Shown in pieces: positions 8,894-15,260 of a stretch of 64,000 nucleotides of DNA. The notes beneath the pieces were generated by a model. The model was not told the origin of the DNA, did not search any database, and saw nothing but the letters and a program-made list of their open reading frames with translations. The DNA is taken from the NCBI RefSeq assembly GCF_001976065.1, contig NZ_MNAH01000001.1:657066-721065 (forward strand), read 5' to 3'. A program made the position numbers and the translations under genes. The first letter of the stretch is position 1, and every line of letters begins with the position of its first letter. This stretch comes from Pseudomonas putida (lineage in GTDB: Bacteria; Pseudomonadota; Gammaproteobacteria; Pseudomonadales; Pseudomonadaceae).

Positions 8894-8903
8894 AAGGATC
8901 CAT
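8894..8903. promoter_or_regulatory. Possible degenerate VanR operator IV
   Basis: AAGGATCCAT, followed by TAATT, keeps one perfect half of the GGATCC-centred box and one mismatch in the other. Its centre is 148 bp from operator III. It could be an auxiliary site for looping or chance. Confidence 0.4.
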
Positions 8904-9037
8904 TAATTCCTGATTTCCAGCCCGGGCAGCTTGTCGGACTTGTACGTCATGGCGCTGGCAACGGACTCGGTACGCTGGCTGTGTTCAATGTGGCACCGGT
9001 GTTGTGCCTGTTGCATCGGGCTCGAAAACCATACAGT

Positions 9038-9220
9038 TCACCCGCGTGATTTCTTCAGCCCTTTCAAACGCGCTTTAGCCCTTTGTACCGCGGCCATTTT
9101 TTCCGGTCGCTTCATGCGTTTCCACTGCCTGATGTCGTCTTTGCTGCGCCCGCAGCTCACACACAGGTCGCCGCTCAACTGGCAAACCGAGATGCATGGG
9201 TTTTCGATTTCCTTGGCCAT
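9038..9220 (-). CDS. DUF1289 small cysteine-motif protein
   Basis: This 60-residue protein matches DUF1289: an N-terminal IENPCISVCQL, then LCVSCGRSKDDIRQWKRM with two further cysteines, and a basic C-terminal tail. The four cysteines (PC, VC, LC, SC) probably bind a metal or Fe-S cluster, but the function of the family is not known. The start MAKEIENPC has AAGGG about 9 bases upstream and lies just past the stop of the preceding gene, so translational coupling is likely. It is the last gene of the dmeR-dmeF group. Confidence 0.8.
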   Translation of the reverse strand: MAKEIENPCISVCQLSGDLCVSCGRSKDDIRQWKRMKRPEKMAAVQRAKARLKGLKKSRG

Positions 9221-9222
9221 TG

Positions 9223-9594
9223 TCAATAACCCTTGGACACGCTGAATTGCGCCAGGCGCTTGTGCCAATCGCCACCCTGGGTGCGTTGGCACTCCTCCTC
9301 AGAGTCCAAGCGCACAGTGCGATCTGAGGGCACAAGATCGATGTCTGCCTCCTTCAGCGCGATGGCCGTCAGCTCAAGAATCCGCACTTTCGCGGTAGTC
9401 TCGGCGAGTTTCCTGTCGGCCAGCGTTTCGAACACCCAGGTCACTTTCAGCGTTAGGGCAAGCGCGTTCAAGTCAGCCGTATGGGTGAGCCAGGTAAAGC
9501 CCTTGATTTCAGATTTTGCTGTTTCGCAGGCGTCGGTCAGTGTCGCTATCAAGCGGCGCTCGATCCGTGCAAGTTCACGTTTACCCAAGGGCAT
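9223..9594 (-). CDS. Conserved hypothetical protein next to dmeF
   Basis: This 123-residue protein has no signal peptide, membrane segment or cysteine cluster that I can assign to a family. It has an N-terminal helical stretch (KRELARIERRLIATLTDACE) and an acidic middle section. Its start codon lies inside the last codons of dmeF (14 bases overlap) and its stop lies 2 bases before the DUF1289 start. The packing supports a real gene translated with its neighbours. The function is unknown; a link to metal handling rests on position only. Confidence 0.65.
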   Translation of the reverse strand: MPLGKRELARIERRLIATLTDACETAKSEIKGFTWLTHTADLNALALTLKVTWVFETLADRKLAETTAKVRILELTAIALKEADIDLVPSDRTVRLDSEEECQRTQGGDWHKRLAQFSVSKGY

Positions 9595-10531
9595 GGCGAG
9601 CTCCTTCAGATCGAAACTCGACCGTCAAGTGGCTGACTTCGTGAACAGGCTTCAATCGTTCACGAATGCTCTCGGCGTCTGCTGTGGCCTGGCCAATGAC
9701 GCTGACGATCGCGGCATGCGCTTGTGGCCCAACCCGCCAGACATGCAGGTCAGTGATGGTGGCATCGCCAGGCCTCTCAACCAGCTCGCGGATTTCCTCT
9801 GCGACGAGCTCATCGGTTTGATCGAGCAATACGCTGGCGGTGACGCCCATCAAGCTCCATGCCCAGCGTGCGATGACAATGGCCCCCACGATGCCCATTA
9901 CCGGATCCAGCCATACCCATCCGAGGTATCGGCCAGCGAGCAATGCCACAATGGCCAGGACAGACGTCAGCGCGTCCGCCACGACGTGGAAGTAGGCTGA
10001 TTTGAGGTTGTTGTCGTTCCCGTGATGTCCGTGGCCATGATGGTCATGGTCATGGTCATGGTCATGGTCATGGCTGTGACCGTGGCCAAGCAGAAGCGCG
10101 CTCACGATGTTGACGATCAGGCCGACAATCGCAATGAGCGTCGCCGTGCCGAATTGAACCTCAGTCGGCTGCAAGAGCCGCATGACCGACTCTATTCCGA
10201 CCGCCAGGGACACCACGCCGAGAATCAGCGCCGATGCGAACCCGCCCAGGTCCCCAACCTTTCCGGTACCGAAGCTGTAACGCTTGTTCGAGGCGTGGCG
10301 CTTTGCGTAGCCGTAAGCCGCCACCGCGATACCCAACGCACCGGCATGGGTCGCCATGTGGAAGCCATCGGCGAGCAACGCCATCGAGCCCGTGATGTAG
10401 CCGGCGGTAATTTCACCCACCATCATCACCAGGGTAAGCGCCACGACCCAGAGGGTGCGCTTGGCATTCTCATCGTGGGAGGCGCCAAGAAATACGTGGT
10501 CGTGTACGTGATTGAGGCTGGAGTTGTTCAT
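9581..10531 (-). CDS. dmeF: Cation diffusion facilitator, DmeF-type Co/Ni/Zn exporter
   Basis: This 316-residue inner-membrane protein exports divalent metal against protons. It has six membrane segments, the CDF motif LLADGFHMATHAGAL in helix 2 and DALTSVLAIVALLAG in helix 5 with paired metal ligands, a His/Asp-rich cytoplasmic loop, and a C-terminal dimerisation domain (ITDLHVWRVGPQAHAA). The N terminus also carries HVHDHV and the HDHVFLGxxHDxNAKRT signature of DmeF proteins. The start at 10531 follows that signature; a longer frame adds unrelated residues. It lies 19 bases after dmeR, whose RcnR-like ligand set predicts cobalt or nickel induction. Confidence 0.9.
   Translation of the reverse strand: MNNSSLNHVHDHVFLGASHDENAKRTLWVVALTLVMMVGEITAGYITGSMALLADGFHMATHAGALGIAVAAYGYAKRHASNKRYSFGTGKVGDLGGFASALILGVVSLAVGIESVMRLLQPTEVQFGTATLIAIVGLIVNIVSALLLGHGHSHDHDHDHDHDHHGHGHHGNDNNLKSAYFHVVADALTSVLAIVALLAGRYLGWVWLDPVMGIVGAIVIARWAWSLMGVTASVLLDQTDELVAEEIRELVERPGDATITDLHVWRVGPQAHAAIVSVIGQATADAESIRERLKPVHEVSHLTVEFRSEGARHALG
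10041..10070 (-). repeat. Hexanucleotide repeat (TGGTCA)5 in dmeF
   Basis: Five perfect copies of a 6-bp unit encode alternating Asp-His in the metal-binding loop of DmeF. Because the unit is a multiple of three, slipped-strand changes would add or remove Asp-His pairs without shifting the frame. Confidence 0.9.
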
Positions 10532-10550
10532 GAAGCGGTACCTGTCGACT

Positions 10551-10826
10551 TCATTTTGAGTAGCGGCGAATGGCTTCAAGCAGCTCTTCGACACCCTGGT
10601 TGCGTTCCGCTTCGCTGAGCGCAGGGTTCGCTACATGCTCGCGGGCGTGATCCTCGATGATTTCCTCCATCAATCCGTTGATAGCGCCGCGTGTGGCAGC
10701 GACCAGATGCAATGTTTTCGCGCAGTCGAGATCCGATTCCAATGCGCGCTCAACGGCCTGGATTTGTCCGGCGATGCGTTTGACGCGCTTGAGGAGATCG
10801 TCTTTGTTGGCAGCAATATGACCCAC
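10551..10826 (-). CDS. dmeR: Metal-responsive repressor, RcnR/CsoR family (DmeR)
   Basis: This 91-residue all-helical repressor has exactly the ligand set of RcnR: H3, C35, H60 and H64. That set senses Co(II) and Ni(II), not copper. The start is GTG at 10824-10826 (protein MGHIAANKDD); it places histidine at position 3, which the family requires. The ribosome binding site is a GGGGG run that is also the core of the operator. The gene heads an operon with dmeF and two small genes. Without metal the tetramer should hold the operators at 10827-10879; with metal it should release them. Confidence 0.9.
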   Translation of the reverse strand: MGHIAANKDDLLKRVKRIAGQIQAVERALESDLDCAKTLHLVAATRGAINGLMEEIIEDHAREHVANPALSEAERNQGVEELLEAIRRYSK

Positions 10827-10844
10827 GGTATACCCCCTTTACCT
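10827..10844. promoter_or_regulatory. Candidate DmeR operator (proximal, imperfect)
   Basis: GGTATACCCCCTTTACCT begins directly at the dmeR start codon. A C5 tract is flanked by an imperfect inverted repeat, the pattern of RcnR/CsoR operators. Read on the minus strand the same G5 tract is the Shine-Dalgarno site of dmeR, so bound repressor would also cover the translation signal in DNA. Confidence 0.65.
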
Positions 10845-10860
10845 GTGCAGATTTAAGTAT

Positions 10861-10879
10861 AGGTATACCCCCTATACCT
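10861..10879. promoter_or_regulatory. Candidate DmeR operator (distal, perfect)
   Basis: AGGTATA-CCCCC-TATACCT is a perfect 7-bp inverted repeat around a C5 tract. It resembles the DmeR operators reported in rhizobia as I recall them (GTATACCCCCC...TAT-type). Centre-to-centre distance to the proximal site is about 35 bp. Confidence 0.75.
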
Positions 10880-10900
10880 ATGCAAACTCCGTGAGTGCAG

Positions 10901-10945
10901 AGGCGGGCTTTTCGACCCTTTGTCGCCTCTCGGGTCAGCCCGCCT
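10901..10945. repeat. Long nested stem-loop between dmeR and the cupin gene
   Basis: A perfect 9-bp inverted repeat (AGGCGGGCT / AGCCCGCCT) encloses a second 5-bp stem (GACCC / GGGTC). On the plus strand it is followed by TTTTA, but no plus-strand gene ends here; on the minus strand there is no T-run. It may be a weak terminator for the cupin gene or a REP-like palindrome. Confidence 0.5.
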
Positions 10946-11002
10946 TTTAGGGGCTCTACTTTCAGTCAGGCCTGCAGTGGCACCCCGGCAGGTGCCGTCG
11001 AC

Positions 11003-11389
11003 TCAAATCCAGACGTCGTTCAACGCCGTCCGCTCGCCACCTTCGTGACCGGTATTCAGAACCCCTCGCGGCTCGATCATCATGATTTTCGTTTCTCCGT
11101 GCGCTGCTGTCCTGTGCTCCACTCCACGCGGCACGACATACAGTTCACCCGGGTGTACATGAACGCAGCCCTGCGCCAGATCGATGCGCAAAATGCCTTC
11201 GAGCACAAGGAATGCTTCATCAGTCTCCGGGTGCGAGTGCCAGACGAACTCACCTTCGATTCGCACCACCTTGAATTGGTAGTCGTTCATTTCTGCGACG
11301 ACCCTTGGGCTCCACTGTTGCTCGATCAGTGAAGCCTTTTGGGCCAGGTTCACGGGGTGTGGTGCGCGTTGCTGATTGAAGTCGGACAT
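11003..11389 (-). CDS. Small cupin-domain protein
   Basis: This 128-residue protein is a single cupin barrel. The first cupin motif reads VWHSHPETDEAFLVLEG with two His and a Glu as metal ligands, and the second reads HPGELYVVPRGVEHRT with the third His. The family includes dioxygenases, isomerases and pure binding proteins, and the sequence alone does not choose. It is divergent in no obvious operon: the AraC-type regulator gene starts beyond it on the same strand and ends 72 bases upstream. A regulator-target link with that AraC protein is possible but unproven. Confidence 0.8.
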   Translation of the reverse strand: MSDFNQQRAPHPVNLAQKASLIEQQWSPRVVAEMNDYQFKVVRIEGEFVWHSHPETDEAFLVLEGILRIDLAQGCVHVHPGELYVVPRGVEHRTAAHGETKIMMIEPRGVLNTGHEGGERTALNDVWI

Positions 11390-11461
11390 GACTGATCCTC
11401 TGTAGTTGAAGTGGTCAGCCTATCCAACGAAAAGCCTGCAGCTCTTGTACGATCCTGCAAG

Positions 11462-12286
11462 TCAGCAGGCAGGACGCAAGCGTTCAAGCCAGCGCAAAGG
11501 CGACACGCCGTAGCTGCGAGTAAAGTGCCGGGTCATGTGGCTCTGATCGTGAAAGCCTGCGGCCAGGGCGGCATCGACCAGCGTGAAGCCATCGAGGATC
11601 AGCCGACGAAAACTGTCCAGGCGCCGAAGCGTGACAAAGCGGTAGGGACTGGTGCCGTAAAGTGCCCGGAAGTCCCGTGACAGACTCCATTGTTCACGCC
11701 CACTGGCCTTTTCCAGCATCTCCAAGGTAATGCCCTGGTGAAGGTGCTCCATGATGAACGCCCTCGCGCGCTCGGCCGAGCGGTAATCAAGGCGTTTGCG
11801 GCCGCATGGTTTGCCACCGACCGCACGCAATGCCATTGCCAGGTCGTACAGGGCGTCCTGCTCCTCAAGACTTTCCAGAGGATGATCCAGTGCCTGCACG
11901 AAGGCTTCACTGGCGCGGTACAGGCGCAGGTCGGATGACAGTCCGCCAGCAATGAAGGGCAACGGCTCACCGCCGAGAATGTTTTGAATAAGCGCCGGAT
12001 CGATGTAGGCCATGCGGTAGCGGAAACCCGCATCAGTACCCGCCATGCCGTCATGGATTTCGTCAGGGTGCAGCACAAGTGTGTTGCCCGGCACGCCGTG
12101 GCACAGCGCGCCCTTGTAGTGAAAACTCTGCACGCCAGCGAGGGTGCGGCCGATCGAGTAGGTATCGTGGCGATGTGGGTCGTAGCCATGGCTGCCGAAC
12201 CACGCTTCGATGCGTTCCACGCTGCCAGGTTGAGCGCTACGCATGACCCAATCTGAGGTGGCTGGCCGACCTGCTGTTCCTTTCAT
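11462..12286 (-). CDS. AraC-family transcriptional regulator
   Basis: This 274-residue protein has an N-terminal AraC-type cupin sensor (about residues 20-150; HRHDTYSIGRTLAGVQSF, HPDEIHDGMAG) and a C-terminal double helix-turn-helix (about 175-270; ITLEMLEKASG, then VDAALAAGFHDQSHMTRHFTRSYG). This arrangement is typical of activators sensing small organic molecules or amino acids. The start at 12286 (MKGTAGRP) has GGAAAA upstream; the longer frame adds residues with no family match. It is divergent from the diguanylate cyclase gene and upstream of a cupin gene. Confidence 0.85.
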   Translation of the reverse strand: MKGTAGRPATSDWVMRSAQPGSVERIEAWFGSHGYDPHRHDTYSIGRTLAGVQSFHYKGALCHGVPGNTLVLHPDEIHDGMAGTDAGFRYRMAYIDPALIQNILGGEPLPFIAGGLSSDLRLYRASEAFVQALDHPLESLEEQDALYDLAMALRAVGGKPCGRKRLDYRSAERARAFIMEHLHQGITLEMLEKASGREQWSLSRDFRALYGTSPYRFVTLRRLDSFRRLILDGFTLVDAALAAGFHDQSHMTRHFTRSYGVSPLRWLERLRPAC

Positions 12287-12543
12287 GATCAGATTTTTCC
12301 GCGGGTGCCATCTTGTAGGGTATACGGCATCTAACGTGCGCAACTATACCGCTGCCTCGGTTCAATTGTCCTTTGAGCGTTCGTTACGGGTCGAAATCAG
12401 CTCCGGTAAGCAGCGCCTCATCATTCAGTTGCTGCAGCGTTTCACCTCTACTTGTATCCTTGTTCAAGGACGAATGGCTGCCGCTATGGGCCTGGCCCGA
12501 TAGTCGCTGGAACGGAAAAGCGGACTTTCCATAAGGTAGTAAT

Positions 12544-14046
12544 GTGAAGCGTGATACCCATCTTGTTGTGCTGTTGCTGCTGGTTATCGGTTGTTCCCTG
12601 GCGTCACTGACTGTCTGGAAGGTAGTGGCCTCTCGAGAACAGGCGTTGCAGGACGTGGATGTCCATGGCTTGAACCTCACCCAGGCGCTCGCGACTTACT
12701 CCGAAGGCATTGTCCGGCAAAGCTCGCTGCTGTTGCTCGGGCTTGTCGAACGCCTGGAAACCGAAGGCAGCGGCCCTGCGCAGATTGAGCGGCTCAGTGC
12801 GTTGGTCGACCGGCAGGTGCCGCTGATGCCACAGCTCAGTGGCATCACGATCTACGATAATCAGGGCCGCTGGTTGATGTCTTCCAACCGGCCGATTCCA
12901 GTCGGGGCGAACAGCACTGATCGTGACTATTTCATTCATCACCGCGACGACCCCTCCCGCGAGATCTTTATCGGCCCGCCCATCCAGAGCCGTTCCAATC
13001 ACGAATGGGTGATCACCGTCAGCCGTCGTTTCAATGGTCCTGGCGGCGAGTTTGCCGGCGTCGTGGCGGTCACCTTGGGGGTTGAAAACTTCCTGCGCCT
13101 GTTTGGCAAGATCGACGTCGGGCAGGAGGGCGCTATCGGCTTGTCCTATACCGACGGTACGTTGCTGGTTCGTTATCCTTTTCGCGAGCAGGACATGGGG
13201 CGCAATTTTTCCAGGTCGCCCATCTTCGCCAAGTACCTCGTCGATCGATCAGTCGGCACCGCGTCGTTTGCCTCCAGCCTGGACGGCGTGGAGCGGCTTT
13301 ACGCCTTCCGCAAGAGTGAGCTGCTGCCGCTGGTCACGACCGTGGCACTCGGCAAGCACGAAGCCCTCGCCGCGTGGCGAACCGAGGCCTTGCTGTCCGC
13401 GGTGGTGGTGACGGGGCTGCTGGGACTGACCGGTCTCATCGGTTGGTTCCTGATCCTGGATATCCGTCGGCGTACCCAGGCCGAAGATCGGTTGCGTGGG
13501 GCCCAGCAGCAGTTGCTCTCATCGAATCGGCAACTCGAGCTGCTTGCCATGAAAGATGCCCTTACCGGTTTGGCCAATCGGCGCTGCTTCGATGAGAGCC
13601 TTGCCATGGAAGCCCGGCGAGCACAGCGTGAGGGAACGTCGCTGGCCTTGCTGATGATTGATATCGACTACTTCAAGCGCTTCAACGACTCGCTCGGGCA
13701 TGTGGCTGGCGACGCCTGCCTGCAGACGGTGAGTCGAATTTTCGAGGCGTGCGTGCGGCGGCCGTCAGACCTGGTGGCACGTTTTGGCGGAGAGGAAATC
13801 GGCATCATATTGCCAGACACCGACGGTGACGGTGCCGCGGTGGTGGCGCAGCGTATCCTCGATCGTTTGCAACAGGAGAATATAACGCACCACTCCAGCC
13901 CGTTCGGACGGCTGACGGTGAGCATCGGCATTGCTGCAGCCACGGGGTCCCAGCTGGACCCTCTGCAAGCCTTGGTCAAGCTGGCAGACCAGGCGCTGTA
14001 CAACGCCAAGGCGTTGGGGCGTAACCAGTTTGTAAGGGGCGGGTGA
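12544..14046 (+). CDS. Membrane diguanylate cyclase with periplasmic dCache-like sensor
   Basis: This 500-residue inner-membrane protein makes c-di-GMP from two GTP. Segment order: membrane helix (about 8-28), periplasmic PDC/dCache-like sensor (about 31-275; ITIYDNQGRWLMSS and REIFIGPPI are typical), second membrane helix (about 281-306), short coiled linker, GGDEF domain (about 335-498). The active-site loop is GGEEI at 415-419, so the fifth residue is Ile, not Phe. The inhibitory I-site RPSD (406-409) is intact. The start is GTG with AAGG 7 bases upstream. There is no EAL domain. The sensor type suggests amino acids or carboxylates as ligands, which is only an inference. Confidence 0.88.
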   Translation: MKRDTHLVVLLLLVIGCSLASLTVWKVVASREQALQDVDVHGLNLTQALATYSEGIVRQSSLLLLGLVERLETEGSGPAQIERLSALVDRQVPLMPQLSGITIYDNQGRWLMSSNRPIPVGANSTDRDYFIHHRDDPSREIFIGPPIQSRSNHEWVITVSRRFNGPGGEFAGVVAVTLGVENFLRLFGKIDVGQEGAIGLSYTDGTLLVRYPFREQDMGRNFSRSPIFAKYLVDRSVGTASFASSLDGVERLYAFRKSELLPLVTTVALGKHEALAAWRTEALLSAVVVTGLLGLTGLIGWFLILDIRRRTQAEDRLRGAQQQLLSSNRQLELLAMKDALTGLANRRCFDESLAMEARRAQREGTSLALLMIDIDYFKRFNDSLGHVAGDACLQTVSRIFEACVRRPSDLVARFGGEEIGIILPDTDGDGAAVVAQRILDRLQQENITHHSSPFGRLTVSIGIAAATGSQLDPLQALVKLADQALYNAKALGRNQFVRGG

Positions 14047-14051
14047 AAAAA

Positions 14052-14118
14052 GTAGGAACAGAAAATTTTCGATAGAGGAGGGTGACCGCCCACTCCATCA
14101 AGGCATTTCTGCTCCTAC
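14052..14118. repeat. Imperfect inverted repeat after the diguanylate cyclase gene
   Basis: GTAGGAACAGAAA at 14052-14064 and TTTCTGCTCCTAC at 14106-14118 pair with one mismatch, enclosing a GC-rich segment that can fold again. It starts 6 bases after the stop codon. It may act as a terminator or be a diverged Pseudomonas intergenic palindrome. The rest of the gap to the next gene shows nothing else. Confidence 0.5.
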
Positions 14119-14350
14119 GAAGCTTGTGAAACGAGAGTCAGGCTTGATGATGGACAACCAGGGCGCCCGGCGAAACCACCTGTAATGGGTAGGGGTGGGC
14201 AGAAGTCAGCATTGTCGCCCGCAAGCGTGGATGAGCCGGCCCACCCCACGCGGGTGGGTCGGTGTCGGGTGGCCATGGCGTAACCTGCAACCCTGATTAG
14301 AGGCCTCGTGCGCAGTGTGCGGGGCTGTCAGGAGCAAGGGGTTGAGCGTC

Positions 14351-15214
14351 GTGAGTCGTAGCATTTCCACTCTGGCAGGCACCCGTCGCAAACTGGACGG
14401 CGGCGTTCTGTTCGGCCATACACCGCGGCAGAAATGGTCGCAATGGATGACGCCAGACCTGGACAACCGGGTCGACCTTGCGTCACGTGCATTGCTGGTG
14501 CAGCAGGAGGGGAAAAACATCCTCGTGCTGGCCGGTGCCGATGCATTGCTGGCGCCGATACCGCGTGCCTGCCGCTGCCAGCCATCCGTTTCAGGGTTGC
14601 TGGAAAGCCTGGCGCAGCATGGCCTGGGCGAGGACGATATCGATGCGGTGGTGCTGACCCACCTGCATGCACCCCTGTCCGAAGAGCTGCTTGAGCGGGT
14701 CAGGGAAGGGGAGATGCCACGGCTGCTGTTTCGCAAGGCGCATTACCTGGTGGGCGAACGTCACTGGGTGCGTGCACGCCAACCCCACCCACGTGATCGG
14801 GAGTTGTTCATCTCGCCGCTTTTGCATCGCCTGGAAAACAGCGGGCGGCTGATCCTGATCGATGGCCATAGCTGCGACCGCCTCGGTCACGGCTGGCATT
14901 TTCATTTCAGCGACGGCTACACACCGGGGCAACTGTTGCCGGAAATCCTGCTGCCGGGCGGGCCTGTGGTGTTTGTCGGCGAACTGATCCCGGGAACGCA
15001 CTGGCTGAGCCTGAACGTCAACAGCGCTTATGATCGCTACCCGGAATGCGTGGTCGGCGACAAGGAGCGCTTGCTCGATCATCTGGTGGCTACACGGGGT
15101 CGCCTGATCTTTTCCCAGGACCCGGACGTTGCCATGGTCAAAGTCATGCGTGACCGCCAGTCACGCTACATACCGTTCGATCCCTACACCTCGTTGAGTC
15201 GATTCGACAGCTGA
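14351..15214 (+). CDS. Metallo-beta-lactamase-fold protein with degenerate metal site
   Basis: This 287-residue protein follows the layout of lactonase-type metallo-beta-lactamase hydrolases (AttM/YtnP-like). Metal ligands are largely gone: the HxHxDH motif reads THLHAPL (H104 and H106 kept, P108 and L109 instead of D and H), the later H(T)PGH reads YTPGQ (190-194), the bridging Asp is Glu in VGELIPG (211), and the last His is Gln in FSQDP (256). It is therefore probably a non-hydrolytic member or binds one metal. The start is uncertain: GTG at 14351 has AAGGGG 9 bases upstream, TTG at 14342 has AGGAG 7 bases upstream, and GTG at 14315 is also in frame. It stands alone. Confidence 0.75.
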   Translation: MSRSISTLAGTRRKLDGGVLFGHTPRQKWSQWMTPDLDNRVDLASRALLVQQEGKNILVLAGADALLAPIPRACRCQPSVSGLLESLAQHGLGEDDIDAVVLTHLHAPLSEELLERVREGEMPRLLFRKAHYLVGERHWVRARQPHPRDRELFISPLLHRLENSGRLILIDGHSCDRLGHGWHFHFSDGYTPGQLLPEILLPGGPVVFVGELIPGTHWLSLNVNSAYDRYPECVVGDKERLLDHLVATRGRLIFSQDPDVAMVKVMRDRQSRYIPFDPYTSLSRFDS

Positions 15215-15260
15215 GAGCGCCGTTTCACATAGGGCGCAACGGCGTTCAGTGCGCAAGATT

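Larger units (their letters stand above)
8575..9037. other. AT-rich intergenic control region upstream of vanK
   Basis: No gene is supported in these 463 bases. The stretch from about 8770 to 8900 is strongly AT-rich with T-runs, unlike the flanking DNA, and lies between two candidate VanR boxes at 8746-8755 and 8894-8903. It probably contains the vanK-porin promoter and may be bent or bound by H-NS-like (MvaT) proteins. Confidence 0.6.

Noticed and set aside
10021..10085. Short tandem repeat considered as a CRISPR or iteron array
   Set aside because: Units are 6 bp without spacers and encode Asp-His pairs within dmeF.
12319..12350. GGTATA-N20-TATACC upstream of the AraC gene and diguanylate cyclase gene
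   Set aside because: A 6-bp dyad with a 20-base spacer is expected by chance and matches no known operator of these families.
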